A DNA stretch of 44,326 nt, taken from positions 1 to 44,326 of the forward strand of contig CAYPPG010000064.1 of NCBI GenBank assembly GCA_964412555.1, given 5' to 3'. Made by a program: the position numbers and the translations under genes. Under the pieces are notes generated by a model. It made no database searches and was not told the DNA's origin. It worked only from the letters and a program-made list of their open reading frames with translations. Source of the DNA: CAYPPG01 sp964412555. GTDB lineage: Bacteria > Hinthialibacterota > Hinthialibacteria > Hinthialibacterales > Hinthialibacteraceae. Below are positions 26,922-34,992 of the stretch, piece by piece (position 1 is the stretch's first letter; every line of letters starts with the position of its first letter).

Positions 26922-28988
26922 CTAAAACCGCCAGGTCAGTTTCACATAAAAATTATGCTCGATTTCCGAATAAAGGGTGTTAATAAAATCCGGCCGTCTG
27001 AATTCGTAATGACGGTCACCGACCAGATTCTGCACTCCCACAGACACTTCCAGATTTTCTTGTGGCTGCCATCCTATACGGGTATCCAGCGACACATACC
27101 CTGGTACATCAAATTCGGGTAATTTTTCCACGGCGCGTAACCAGAAATCCAGTTCCAGATTCTCCGTCAAATTCAACAGCGAGCGGCACGAGACTTGATG
27201 ATGCGGGAACGCTCCTTCCCGGTTTTCCATCCATGCACTGAAACTGATATCCGGAACATGTAGTTGCATTTGCATCATCGTATAGGCGATTTTCCACTGC
27301 CACCACTGAAACGGTCTCCAATCGGCGGATATTTCAAGGCCGTATGTTTCTCCGAATAGTTGATTATCCGCGTGAAGATACACGATGAAATAACCGGGCG
27401 GCGGATACGGAACAGCGGTAATTTGTCTCGGTTCACCCGAAAGCAAATTATCATATTCATTATAAAAAGCCGCCACGTCGAAAGAAAACTGTTCATTGAT
27501 ATAAGCTCTATACCCAAGTTCATAAGCAATCAGTTCTTCCGATTCGAAATCCGAATCCCCCGTAGCCCGAGAAAGGAAAAGTGCCCCCAATAAATTCCTC
27601 TCACTTCCCGGTGGAACAAAACCGAGCCGGATTCGAGAGCCGTGATCTCCTCTCGATGGCGTTCGCATAGCGCGGGAAATGGCTGCCCAAAATGTGTGCT
27701 GTTCATGGGGAGTCCAAACCATACGAACAGTAGGTTGTATCTCAAAACCGGTGTAATCATTGTGTTCAAATTTCGATCCCAACGTCAAACTGAACCGATT
27801 TTCGATCAAGGTAATCTCATCCTGCAAAAAAGCGCTGAACAAGTGGTCTTCACGGGAGCGTGGTTCAAAAAAGATGTCTGTTCCTCCTGGAACGTCGTCT
27901 GCCGAATAGCGGTACCCAAGCCCCCATACGATTTCCTGCCGGTCTCCCCACGCAAAACGGTGTTGGAAATCCAAATCGAAAATATCCCGATTCTCTTTCA
28001 TTACGTCATATTCATGTTCATACCAATCATAATAGAGTTGAAGGGAAAGATCCGAAGATTCCGAATACGTGCGTGTCCAGCGAAGAAGAGCATTGGCTCC
28101 GGCGGCATCATCTTCTTCATTGAAAGCCACCTCGTAAGGATCAAAGGGAGAGGGGGAAAGATAAGTCGATCCCAGTTCACCGCTGTACATGCCCCCCTGA
28201 AATGTCAACGAATCCAAATCCGACAGATTCCAATCCGTTCGAAAGCCGCTCCGCCATACATCCCAATCATCGGCGGCATCGTTTCCGTAAGGATCGGCAA
28301 ATGAATCCCGATAAAAATATTTGGAGTATATGCGATAATAGTGATCCTCATTGACACGCCCGCCATAACGAAAACTACCGAAACCGGGTTCTTCCGTTGC
28401 CGTGCCAACGCTTAGAAGCCCGCCTTGCGTTTCTTTGGCATCCTTTGTGATGATGTTGATGACTCCATTGACTGCATTGGCTCCCCACAACGTCGCGCCG
28501 GGGCCGCGTATCACCTCGATGCGCTCCACATCCTCCAGCATGATATCCTTCACTTCCCAATTCACGCCGGAAAACAAGGGAGTGTACACGCTTCGTCCAT
28601 CGATCAAGACCAGCAGTTTATTCGCAAACCGGTCATTAAATCCCCGCGAACTAATCGCCCATTTGTTCGAATCGAGCCGGGCAACCTGCAAACCGGGGAC
28701 CATCCGCAGCACTTCCGGAATACTCGTCATACCGGACCGACGGATATCTTCCTGTGTAATGACAAAAATAGCCGCCGCGGCATTGGACAGTTTTTCCGGT
28801 TTTTTGGAAACGGAAGTAATCTCGATATTCATCAACTCTTCAAGACTCAATTCCGCAAGATCGGGAAGGGCGGAAGTTTGTTCTTCGTTTCCCTCAGCAC
28901 AAAAAGGACAAGCCGGAATGATAGAATGAAAAAGCATCATTCCCATAAAAAGAAATAGAGTATACGCCTCCGGTTGTCCCCAATTCAT
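26922..28988 (-). CDS. TonB-dependent outer-membrane receptor (copy 2)
   Basis: 688 residues from the ATG at 28988; a GTG 15 nt earlier is possible. After a signal segment (AYTLFLFMGMMLFHSIIPAC) the sequence repeats the layout of its tandem neighbour: LSLEELMNIEITSVSKKPEK, RRSGMTSIPEVLRMVPGLQV, LVLIDGRSVYTPLFSGVNWE, IEVIRGPGATLWGANAVNGV, and a barrel ending KLTWRF. The plug regions of the two are nearly identical, while the barrel loops differ (extracellular loops around PSPFDPYEV here versus ITTDPYWDY there). That pattern suggests duplication followed by change of ligand. A repeat element (29031-29090) lies just upstream. Confidence 0.95.
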   Translation of the reverse strand: MNWGQPEAYTLFLFMGMMLFHSIIPACPFCAEGNEEQTSALPDLAELSLEELMNIEITSVSKKPEKLSNAAAAIFVITQEDIRRSGMTSIPEVLRMVPGLQVARLDSNKWAISSRGFNDRFANKLLVLIDGRSVYTPLFSGVNWEVKDIMLEDVERIEVIRGPGATLWGANAVNGVINIITKDAKETQGGLLSVGTATEEPGFGSFRYGGRVNEDHYYRIYSKYFYRDSFADPYGNDAADDWDVWRSGFRTDWNLSDLDSLTFQGGMYSGELGSTYLSPSPFDPYEVAFNEEDDAAGANALLRWTRTYSESSDLSLQLYYDWYEHEYDVMKENRDIFDLDFQHRFAWGDRQEIVWGLGYRYSADDVPGGTDIFFEPRSREDHLFSAFLQDEITLIENRFSLTLGSKFEHNDYTGFEIQPTVRMVWTPHEQHTFWAAISRAMRTPSRGDHGSRIRLGFVPPGSERNLLGALFLSRATGDSDFESEELIAYELGYRAYINEQFSFDVAAFYNEYDNLLSGEPRQITAVPYPPPGYFIVYLHADNQLFGETYGLEISADWRPFQWWQWKIAYTMMQMQLHVPDISFSAWMENREGAFPHHQVSCRSLLNLTENLELDFWLRAVEKLPEFDVPGYVSLDTRIGWQPQENLEVSVGVQNLVGDRHYEFRRPDFINTLYSEIEHNFYVKLTWRF

Positions 28989-29030
28989 AGCAGTCAATTC
29001 CACTCAAATACATAATGAGCACTCTGAGAT

Positions 29031-29090
29031 TTGTGGTGGAGACCAGAAGTTTGCACGCTTTTTATGCAGACCAGAGGTCTGCACCACAAT
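29031..29090. repeat. REPIN-like repeat (element C)
   Basis: Right arm 29065-29090 is identical over 26 nt to the right arm of the copy at 19493-19518. The left arm (from 29031, TTGTGGTG then GAGACCAGAAGTTTGC) is degenerate, with several mismatches to its partner. It lies between the second TonB receptor and the DUF4962-type gene, both on the minus strand. Confidence 0.85.
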
Positions 29091-29123
29091 ATTACAAAAC
29101 AAAGACACCTATGAAATCGAAAT

Positions 29124-31550
29124 TCACTTTTCCATCTTCACTTGAAGTTCACCCTTTTTAGATACAAAACGATCTTTGACTTGATCATCTTTGTCAAGTA
29201 CAACCGCTGCCATTTCCCCCGTCGTTTCCAAGCCTTCCGCAGCGATTTCCGCTCCGGCCTTATCTTGTAAAAGCACGATTGCCCGCCCGTACTTCATAGG
29301 AACCTGTAAAAGATAACCGCCGTCGGTCTCTGTCAATTTCGCTTCATGATTCATGGTTTCCGAGGATCGATGTGGTTGCAAGACAGTAATGAAATTTTTA
29401 GACGTTGAAGGTGTTTTTGTCTCAGCGGTTAAATGATACTCGACCAATTTGATTCTCGGCCGTGGAGGCGGGTCGAATTTGTTGGTTTGACTCAAGCTCA
29501 AGTTGGTCGGCCAGAGAAAGGAGGCTTTGCATGCGGCTTTGCCGTTTTCTGCGCGTATGTCGTATTGGTTGTTGATTTTCATTTCATTCGGACAATGGAG
29601 CCGCCATTCAAAGGTGGAGGGTTCCGGAGCTTTCAATCTATCGAAAATCACGACAATCTCCGGTTTGATGTATAAAATGCGCCGTGTAAATTGATCGAGA
29701 TGTTCGCCATACGCATTCCCGGCTTCCCCCACAACATAATCGAATACCGGCCCTGTTTGAAATTCAACAATTTCCCCTTTTGCCTCGGCAGTACGTTTGC
29801 CCTGCGATTCCCCATTTACCGTGATGCAGTTCGTTGATTTTGTATGCCACATCCACTGTGTATGATGTGCGCTTCCATACACATCCCGCCGGCCGGTGCG
29901 AATGAAAACACGCTCCCCGAACGCATACAATAAAAACGAGTTGTTCGCTTCATAACCATGACTCTGTGTACCAAAGGGACTGCTTTTGAAAATGATTTCC
30001 ACATTGTTTTCGGCGCCCTGAATTGTGTGGTTGAGCATCGCTTGACCAATCCCCCGAAAACAACGCGAGGTTGGTAAATCTGTCGGCGGTTTGGCTTCCA
30101 CTTCCGGTAGAGTTCCACGGATAAAGCCAATGTAACCGCCTTCTTCCGAATCATAGTCATGAGCATCGACATACCACTGCCAATAGGGATTCTGCGCTTG
30201 GGCGGCAAAAATATTCATCAGCCGGCAGTTGCCCCGTGAATCGAGACGCGCCGTCAAATCGCCAAAACCACCGCCTTCCGTGCCCGGAGGCTGCTGATAC
30301 ATCGGATAATATCCGATTTGTGAAAAATAAGGTTTGTCAAAAGCATTGATGTCCATCGCCACGCGCATGATATCCGCCCACCACGTGAACCGGCCGATAT
30401 AACTGCGCCAATAGGCGGTTCCTTCATGCCAGCCCCCGTCGCTGTCACACCACACCGGATAGACATTGCTGAAAACATTCGCCGCAAACCATGCCCATTC
30501 CGCCGCTTCCGGAATCTCATGCAAAAACGCGATTCCGATTTCGCCGAGAAAATGCCAGGCGCGGTTGCTGTGGCTGGAATACGGCCGCCACAAATGGCGC
30601 GGGCAGAGATGGCCGTACATTTCTTTTCCGCGAATGGCCATCACTTCCCGGCATTTTTCCTTTTCTTCTTCGCTCAACAAATCATTCACGAATGTGTAGG
30701 TTCGCGAGAAATAATAATTGTATGGCATTCCCGCTTCGTCGTTGTAGCGATACCCGGTCGCGCCTTTGGGATCCCACTCTGCGCATTCCATCAGAATTTT
30801 TCTTGCCAATTCACCATATTCCTCTTTACCACCCAGCAATCGGGTAAAAGCCAGTGTCGCCGCACTATTCAGCGCGCGGATGGTATACGTTCGGTTCCCC
30901 CACCAAATTTTTCGCCATTCTTCGCTCAAGCGCTCAGTACCTTCCGGATAGGTCGGCGGTTCTTTCGTCGGAGGGGGATCATTCATGATTCGTTCGCAAT
31001 CCTCGATCAGTTCTACGTACTTGTTCTTCAAATCCGACTTGGCCAATTTCTGTAATTCAGGGATTTGCTCCGGATGGACAAAGAGGCGGGGATGAGCGTT
31101 CGGGATATGGGCAATCAGATCCGCCCGCTTCGGCAGCGGCATTTCATGCGCATTGTCGGCGATTGTGAAGGATCGGACTTCGCTCCACTCGGATCGTTCG
31201 CCATCCTTGTTTACAAACCGAAACCGCCAATACCACTTTCCGGTTTCAAACGTGTGCGGAGGCGTATGGACGTTATAGGTAATCCCATCGGCTTCATACT
31301 CGACGGATGAAAAAACCGGATTCGATGAGCACTGAATCCTGTACGTGTCCGCTCCCCTTTGCGGACGCCAACAAAATCCGGGAGGATTTACTTCAATCGT
31401 ACTTTTCTCCACAGGCCGAAATCCCCATTCCCTTGCCTCACCCGGCGTCTCGTCTACCGAGAGCAACTCGGCACTATCAACCGTTGGAATCGTACTGAGA
31501 GTGAGAGCCAATAAACCAAATACAAATGTGTATTGAATGTTCACGTTCAT
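29124..31550 (-). CDS. Secreted DUF4962/heparinase II-III-type protein (putative polysaccharide lyase)
   Basis: 808 residues. N-terminal signal (IQYTFVFGLLALTLSTIPTV), a fibronectin-like DUF4962 domain (PPGFCWRPQRGADTYRIQCS, then TGKWYWRFRFVNKDGERSEW), an alpha/alpha toroid (AIRALNSAATLAFTRLLGG-type helices; SHSNRAWHFLGEIGIAFLHE; DGGWHEGTAYWRSYIGRFTW) and a C-terminal beta-sandwich of the heparinase II/III type (SSPFGTQSHGYEANNSFLLY). Such enzymes usually cleave uronate-containing polysaccharides, consistent with a sulfatase and TonB receptors in the same window; the substrate is unknown. Start choice is open: AAGGAG abuts the ATG at 31550, but stands 6 nt before an in-frame GTG at 31544, which would be the better-spaced start. 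Confidence 0.88.
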   Translation of the reverse strand: MNVNIQYTFVFGLLALTLSTIPTVDSAELLSVDETPGEAREWGFRPVEKSTIEVNPPGFCWRPQRGADTYRIQCSSNPVFSSVEYEADGITYNVHTPPHTFETGKWYWRFRFVNKDGERSEWSEVRSFTIADNAHEMPLPKRADLIAHIPNAHPRLFVHPEQIPELQKLAKSDLKNKYVELIEDCERIMNDPPPTKEPPTYPEGTERLSEEWRKIWWGNRTYTIRALNSAATLAFTRLLGGKEEYGELARKILMECAEWDPKGATGYRYNDEAGMPYNYYFSRTYTFVNDLLSEEEKEKCREVMAIRGKEMYGHLCPRHLWRPYSSHSNRAWHFLGEIGIAFLHEIPEAAEWAWFAANVFSNVYPVWCDSDGGWHEGTAYWRSYIGRFTWWADIMRVAMDINAFDKPYFSQIGYYPMYQQPPGTEGGGFGDLTARLDSRGNCRLMNIFAAQAQNPYWQWYVDAHDYDSEEGGYIGFIRGTLPEVEAKPPTDLPTSRCFRGIGQAMLNHTIQGAENNVEIIFKSSPFGTQSHGYEANNSFLLYAFGERVFIRTGRRDVYGSAHHTQWMWHTKSTNCITVNGESQGKRTAEAKGEIVEFQTGPVFDYVVGEAGNAYGEHLDQFTRRILYIKPEIVVIFDRLKAPEPSTFEWRLHCPNEMKINNQYDIRAENGKAACKASFLWPTNLSLSQTNKFDPPPRPRIKLVEYHLTAETKTPSTSKNFITVLQPHRSSETMNHEAKLTETDGGYLLQVPMKYGRAIVLLQDKAGAEIAAEGLETTGEMAAVVLDKDDQVKDRFVSKKGELQVKMEK

Positions 31551-31700
31551 CTCCTTGTTGGATCGGGTTCTGTTTTATGGATGATGGAGGGGAAATGGGG
31601 GAATTTCAAGGTGAGGATGGATTTGGATTGGACATCCATAGATATCAAACTGATAGGTATTGTATTTGTTGGCTGTGATCTGAGATAACAAGGCTTGCAA

Positions 31701-31725
31701 CCATTTTCAGTTACGTTGAAAATGG
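31701..31725 (+). promoter_or_regulatory. Inverted repeat upstream of the Phd-like gene, possible operator
   Basis: Arms CCATTTTCA (31701-31709) and TGAAAATGG (31717-31725) are exact reverse complements with a 7-nt spacer. The repeat ends 22 nt before the start codon. Antitoxins of this kind commonly repress their own promoter through such a site; this is inference. Confidence 0.5.
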
Positions 31726-31747
31726 ATCAATTGGAAGAGGTGAAAAT

Positions 31748-32011
31748 ATGAAAACGATTGATTTGAAAACTAAAGCATTAGAAGTAGAAGAATTAATTGA
31801 TCTGGCAAAGCGGGAATCCGTTTTATTACTGGCTCCAGATGGCAAGGAATTTTTGATTTCGGAAGCCGACATTTTCGAAAAAGAAGTGGAAACATTGTGA
31901 GCGAGTCGAACTTTCCACAATTTTCTTGACGAAAGATCGGCTAGCAAGAAAAGAATACCACTTGAGGAGATTGAGAAAGAAATCGAGAAAGAGTTATTGG
32001 AAATGGAATGA
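31748..32011 (+). pseudogene. Phd-like small antitoxin-type gene with an in-frame TGA
   Basis: The first 50 codons read MKTIDLKTKALEVEELIDLA, then KRESVLLLAPDGKEFLISEA and DIFEKEVETL, a small antitoxin-type protein common in mobile gene pools. TGA (31898-31900) follows. The frame continues without another stop as ASRTFHNFLDERSASKKRIP, then LEEIEKEIEKELLEME and a TGA at 32009. The second half matches the C-terminus expected of full-length relatives (about 85 residues). A single CGA to TGA change (Arg to stop) would explain it. Either a 50-residue truncated protein is made, or the gene is dying. No toxin gene follows immediately. Confidence 0.6.
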
Positions 32012-32068
32012 AGGAATGCGTGATATTCAATGTGGGATGTTGAGTGAATGGAATCTTGCCTTTATTTT

Positions 32069-32089
32069 ACGCTATACTGGAGTATACGT
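32069..32089 (+). promoter_or_regulatory. Palindrome over a -10-like box upstream of an antitoxin-type gene
   Basis: Arms TATACT (32073-32078) and AGTATA (32081-32086) with outer ACG and CGT, offset by one extra base on the left. TATACT itself is a near-consensus -10, 30 nt before the start codon at 32108. No good -35 was found at 16-18 nt. An autoregulatory operator is likely but inferred. Confidence 0.45.
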
Positions 32090-32107
32090 AAAAAAGGAGT
32101 TTCAAAT

Positions 32108-32353
32108 ATGAAATCCTATGAGTTAGAATCTATTGTTCAAGAGAATGGGAGCCTTGTTTTACCCAATGATATGAAAAATTTACGGAACCATCGAGTCAAA
32201 AAGATCGTAATCGACATAGATGCTCCTTACGAAAATCCCACTCACCAATTAGAGGAAAGTACCAATCGCTATTCTTTGTTGCAAGAAGCCGATTTGGATA
32301 TCGATACAATTTACCAACAAAGGAATATTCCTTGTGGGGGCACTTTATTATAA
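32108..32353 (+). CDS. Small antitoxin-like protein (AbrB/SpoVT-like N-terminus)
   Basis: 81 residues; AAGGAG lies 9 nt before the ATG. The N-terminus MKSYELESIVQENGSLVLPN follows the pattern of short antitoxin proteins with a swapped-hairpin or similar DNA-binding fold (...IVQENGSLVLPNDMKNL...). The C-terminal part, NRYSLLQEADLDIDTIYQQR, is acidic and likely flexible, as in toxin-binding tails. No toxin gene follows; the next gene is the SIR2-domain protein 51 nt downstream. It is either an orphan antitoxin or part of a unit with the SIR2 gene. The family call is tentative. Confidence 0.6.
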   Translation: MKSYELESIVQENGSLVLPNDMKNLRNHRVKKIVIDIDAPYENPTHQLEESTNRYSLLQEADLDIDTIYQQRNIPCGGTLL

Positions 32354-32404
32354 ATATAAACTCTGAATTTTATAATAGAAGGATTTCATTTTTGGGAGGG
32401 GCAA

Positions 32405-33394
32405 ATGGAATATAAAAAAAAATTGCTGTTAATAGGAGCAGGTTTTACGAAAAATTTCGGTGGATTTCTAGCTAAGGAAATCTCTGACATTTTATTCAAT
32501 AATCCGGAGCGCAAACATTTTCAAAAAATAAATGATTTAATTCAGAATAATTTTGATTACGAAGACATATATTACCAAGTATTGACTCAATCAAAATTTG
32601 GTGAAGAGGAAAAGTCATTTATAAAAAATGCAGTAATCGATGCTTATGAAAGAAATGAGAAACAGATTCAAAATACCCGCTTATCCCATAAAATAAACAC
32701 AACCAAAATCAATCGATTGATAGGTAATTTTAATGGTAATAAAGCATCAAAAGGATTTGTTTTTTCGCTTAATCAAGATTTGTTTTTTGAAAAAAATTTT
32801 ATAAATGTTCACCGAAGACCATCTTTACCTGGTTTACCATCAGGAGACATATATAAATATTATGAAGAAAATACCGGTGAAAAAGTCATAAAGGAAATAC
32901 AGCTCGATAACTCTCCCATCAAGTTAGAACAGCTAGGAAAATTCAATTTAATCAAGTTACATGGTTCGTGCGACTGGCGGGATAGTCAAAATGAACATAT
33001 GATGATCATTGGAAAAGACAAAATCAAAACCATTGATAATATCCCTATATTAAAATCATATTATGATATATTCGAGAAAGTATTGTTATCTGGGAAAGTA
33101 AAGTTATTGGTTTTCGGGTATGGATTCGGAGATTCTCATGTGAATACGATATTGGCAGAAGCAAAAAGAAAATATAAACTTGAGATTCACCTGATCACCA
33201 ATGAAGAACGTAATATAGTTAAAGGAAAATTGGATCAAATTATCGATGGAGATACGATTTATGATTCAATACATGGAATTTACAAACCAACGGAACTTTA
33301 TCCCAATGATCATGATATAATGAAAAACGAAAAAGAAAGACAATTAATTGAAAATTTTTTTGACGGCAATTATGATTGCAATTTTATTATTTAA
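32405..33394 (+). CDS. SIR2-like domain protein, candidate NAD-consuming defence effector
   Basis: 329 residues, start supported by a GGAGGGG ribosome site. Rossmann motif GAGFTKNFGG (residues 11-20), the SLNQD segment with Asn123, KLHGS with His186, and GYGFGDSHVN (238-247) are in the order found in SIR2-like proteins. The Asn and His correspond to residues needed for NAD hydrolysis. Other SIR2-like proteins act in anti-phage abortive infection by draining NAD (established for ThsA, DSR1/2 and SIR2-HerA). The coding sequence is visibly AT-rich, unlike the housekeeping genes around the island, which suggests transfer. No partner gene (HerA, pAgo, TIR or cyclase) is adjacent. Function is inferred; a sensing domain is not obvious. 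Confidence 0.8.
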   Translation: MEYKKKLLLIGAGFTKNFGGFLAKEISDILFNNPERKHFQKINDLIQNNFDYEDIYYQVLTQSKFGEEEKSFIKNAVIDAYERNEKQIQNTRLSHKINTTKINRLIGNFNGNKASKGFVFSLNQDLFFEKNFINVHRRPSLPGLPSGDIYKYYEENTGEKVIKEIQLDNSPIKLEQLGKFNLIKLHGSCDWRDSQNEHMMIIGKDKIKTIDNIPILKSYYDIFEKVLLSGKVKLLVFGYGFGDSHVNTILAEAKRKYKLEIHLITNEERNIVKGKLDQIIDGDTIYDSIHGIYKPTELYPNDHDIMKNEKERQLIENFFDGNYDCNFII

Positions 33395-33825
33395 AACTTT
33401 AAAATTACATGTCAATTCGAATATATTTAAAAAATATTATTTAAAATATCATTAGTATATTTCATCATACAAGTGTCATGAAATGCGAATCCAATGTCAT
33501 CGTGAACGGTTGCTCTGATTGAAAATAATAGTACGAAAATTGAGATTCTTTTCCCCAAAACAAGGAATCGACCATCAAAAGGATGATTCAGTTTCGAAGA
33601 AATCGGATTTGTGTATGAATTTTGTAATCAAACCTTACCCTTATTCGTGATAAAGTTGTATCATATTTTTCCCCAAACAAGTCTCTTGCGGCAAATTTTC
33701 TTATTCATTATACTAATAGAAATAATTTTGGCATGCACGACAATTTGTTACTTGTACTTTCCAGCTGAAACAGTTGACAAGATTTTGAGTATGCAAATAT
33801 TAAAATCCATAAGAGTAAGGTAGCG
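33395..33825. other. AT-rich intergenic stretch after the SIR2 gene
   Basis: This has long A/T runs and no believable gene; a 70-codon plus-strand frame at 33611-33823 is low-complexity and hydrophobic with no ribosome site. It contains the first copy of the 37-nt direct repeat (33640-33676). The promoter of the antitoxin at 33826 must lie here. Confidence 0.55.
33640..33676 (+). repeat. 37-nt direct repeat, copy 1
   Basis: Matches 34373-34409 at 33 of 37 positions. Both begin CTTATTC and share the core AGTTGTATCATATTTTT. The two copies bracket the antitoxin/ParE-type module. Confidence 0.75.
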
Positions 33826-34053
33826 ATGTCAACACAAGGAAATCAGCTTCTCTCAGAAGCCCTGAAACTTCCACCTGTAGAACGCGCAGAGCTGATTGAA
33901 AGTCTTCTTACCAGTTTTGAATTCAAGCATCAGCAAGAAATCGATGCTTTATGGGCGCAAGAAGCGGAGGAACGGATTGATGCATTCGAACGGGGCGAAA
34001 TGAATTCAATTTCAATGGAAGACGTTTTTAACGAAATCGAAAAAAGAAAATAA
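33826..34053 (+). CDS. Addiction-module antitoxin (TIGR02574-type, RelB-like)
   Basis: 75 residues, MSTQGNQLLSEALKLPPVER, then AELIESLLTSFEF, DALWAQEAEERIDAFERGEM and the tail SMEDVFNEIEKRK. This is the standard pattern of the small 'putative addiction module component' family: an N-terminal DNA-binding helix bundle and a C-terminal toxin-binding helix with ...ERIDAFERGE. The gene is intact. Its stop is 1 nt before the start of the ParE-type toxin frame. It would neutralise that toxin and repress the pair; the toxin is broken, so this may now be an orphan antitoxin. Confidence 0.85.
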   Translation: MSTQGNQLLSEALKLPPVERAELIESLLTSFEFKHQQEIDALWAQEAEERIDAFERGEMNSISMEDVFNEIEKRK

Positions 34054-34054
34054 A

Positions 34055-34360
34055 ATGGAAATCGAGTTTCTTCCACCGGCAAAAGCAGAATTGAAAGAGG
34101 CTATTTCTTACTACAATAACCAAAGCGAGGTTCTCGGTTATGAATTTGCTGCGGAAGTAAAGAGAACTCTTGAACGGATCGTACAGTATCCCACTGCATG
34201 AGCAAAACTTTCCAAACGGACGCGACGTTGCCGAACTAACAGATTTCCATATAGTGTCATTTATCAAGTGAAAGAAGAAATCATATTTGTAATATCAATC
34301 ATGCACATGAGTAGAGAGCCCGAAACGTGGAAATCCAGAATCAAGAACGAAATGTTGTAA
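34055..34360 (+). pseudogene. ParE/RelE-type toxin interrupted by an in-frame TGA
   Basis: Starts one base after the antitoxin stop. Reads MEIEFLPPAKAELKEAISYY and on to LERIVQYPTA, then TGA (34199-34201), then AKLSKRTRRCRTNRFPYSVI, YQVKEEIIFVISIMHMSREP and ETWKSRIKNEML before TAA. Both halves are clearly one ParE/RelE-type protein of 101 codons. Relatives usually have Trp at the stop position (PTAW), so TGG to TGA is the simplest lesion. The catalytic C-terminal half would not be made unless the TGA is read through, so the toxin is probably inactive. Confidence 0.8.
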
Positions 34361-34372
34361 TCATACATCCAC

Positions 34373-34409
34373 CTTATTCTTGATATAGTTGTATCATATT
34401 TTTTCTCAA
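34373..34409 (+). repeat. 37-nt direct repeat, copy 2
   Basis: Second copy of the repeat at 33640-33676 (33 of 37 identical). It lies 12 nt after the ParE-type frame and 54 nt before the BrnT-like gene. Confidence 0.75.
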
Positions 34410-34463
34410 AGAATTATTCCATGGTACAAATTCTATATTTAGCCAAGATATGATATAATAATT

Positions 34464-34730
34464 ATGAGATTCGAATACGATCCGAAAAAGACACGTTCGA
34501 ATGAATGTAAGCATAAGGTTACTTTTGAGGAAGCGGTTACTGCTTTAAGCGATCCGATGGCTGCAACAAATGTGGATCCCGATCATTCGATTGATGAAGA
34601 GTGATACATCACTTTCGGTGTCTCGAAATGTGGCCGCTTGTTGGTCGTGGCTCATACGGAAGAAGAGGATACAATTCGAATCATCAGCGCTCGTATGGCG
34701 AGCAAAGGAGAGAGAAAAATTAATGAATAA
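34464..34730 (+). pseudogene. BrnT-like toxin interrupted by an in-frame TGA
   Basis: An 88-codon frame beginning MRFEYDPKKTRSNECKHKVT, then FEEAVTALSDPMAATNVDPD and HSIDEE, then TGA (34602-34604), then YITFGVSKCGRLLVVAHTEE, EDTIRIISARMASKGERKIN and E before TAA. The whole is a full BrnT-family ribonuclease-like toxin: FE(W/Y)D...K...N...H, then SFEEA, DPDHS, R(Y)ITFG, RLLVV and RIISAR are all family landmarks. Arg or Trp is expected at the TGA position. No other stop occurs. The next gene starts 8 nt inside the end of this one. Confidence 0.8.
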
Positions 34731-34992
34731 AGCTGAACAACAAGATCGAGACGAATTACGTAATGAGTACAAACAATCTGACTTTTCCGGTCCATTCGTG
34801 CGTGGGAAATATGTGAAACGAATATCAGAATCAACCAACATTGTTGCACTTCGGCCAGAAGTGGCCGAAGTGTTTCAGAATGAAGAAGAGGTGAATAATG
34901 CCCTTTTAACCTTGATTGAAATTGCACAGAAATCCACGGGTTTTACAAAACCTTCGATTGAAGGCACAACAAATGAGGAAACTGGATCCTGA
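34723..34992 (+). CDS. Antitoxin-like partner of the BrnT-type gene
   Basis: 89 residues; the ATG overlaps the end of the BrnT-like frame (ATGAATAA). The segment FVRGKYVKRISESTNIVALR, then PEVAEVFQNEEEVNNALLTL and IEIAQKS, is a pattern I associate with small antitoxins that follow toxins of this type (Lys/Gly-rich turn, then a NIVVL-like strand, PDVAEVF, and a C-terminal helix). Its role is inferred from position and pattern. The frame is intact and its 3' end overlaps the next small gene. Confidence 0.7.
   Translation: MNKAEQQDRDELRNEYKQSDFSGPFVRGKYVKRISESTNIVALRPEVAEVFQNEEEVNNALLTLIEIAQKSTGFTKPSIEGTTNEETGS

Noticed and set aside
31926..32111. 61-codon frame overlapping the end of the Phd-like gene
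   Set aside because: It is in a different frame from the family-consistent sequence and shows no pattern.
33611..33823. 70-codon hydrophobic plus-strand frame between the SIR2 gene and the antitoxin
   Set aside because: Low complexity, no ribosome site, and it overlaps the direct repeat; probably chance in AT-rich DNA.
31748..34730. TGA reassigned to an amino acid
   Set aside because: rluD and pyrC end in TGA at the expected family ends and overlap the next genes, and other stops in the window use TGA normally.
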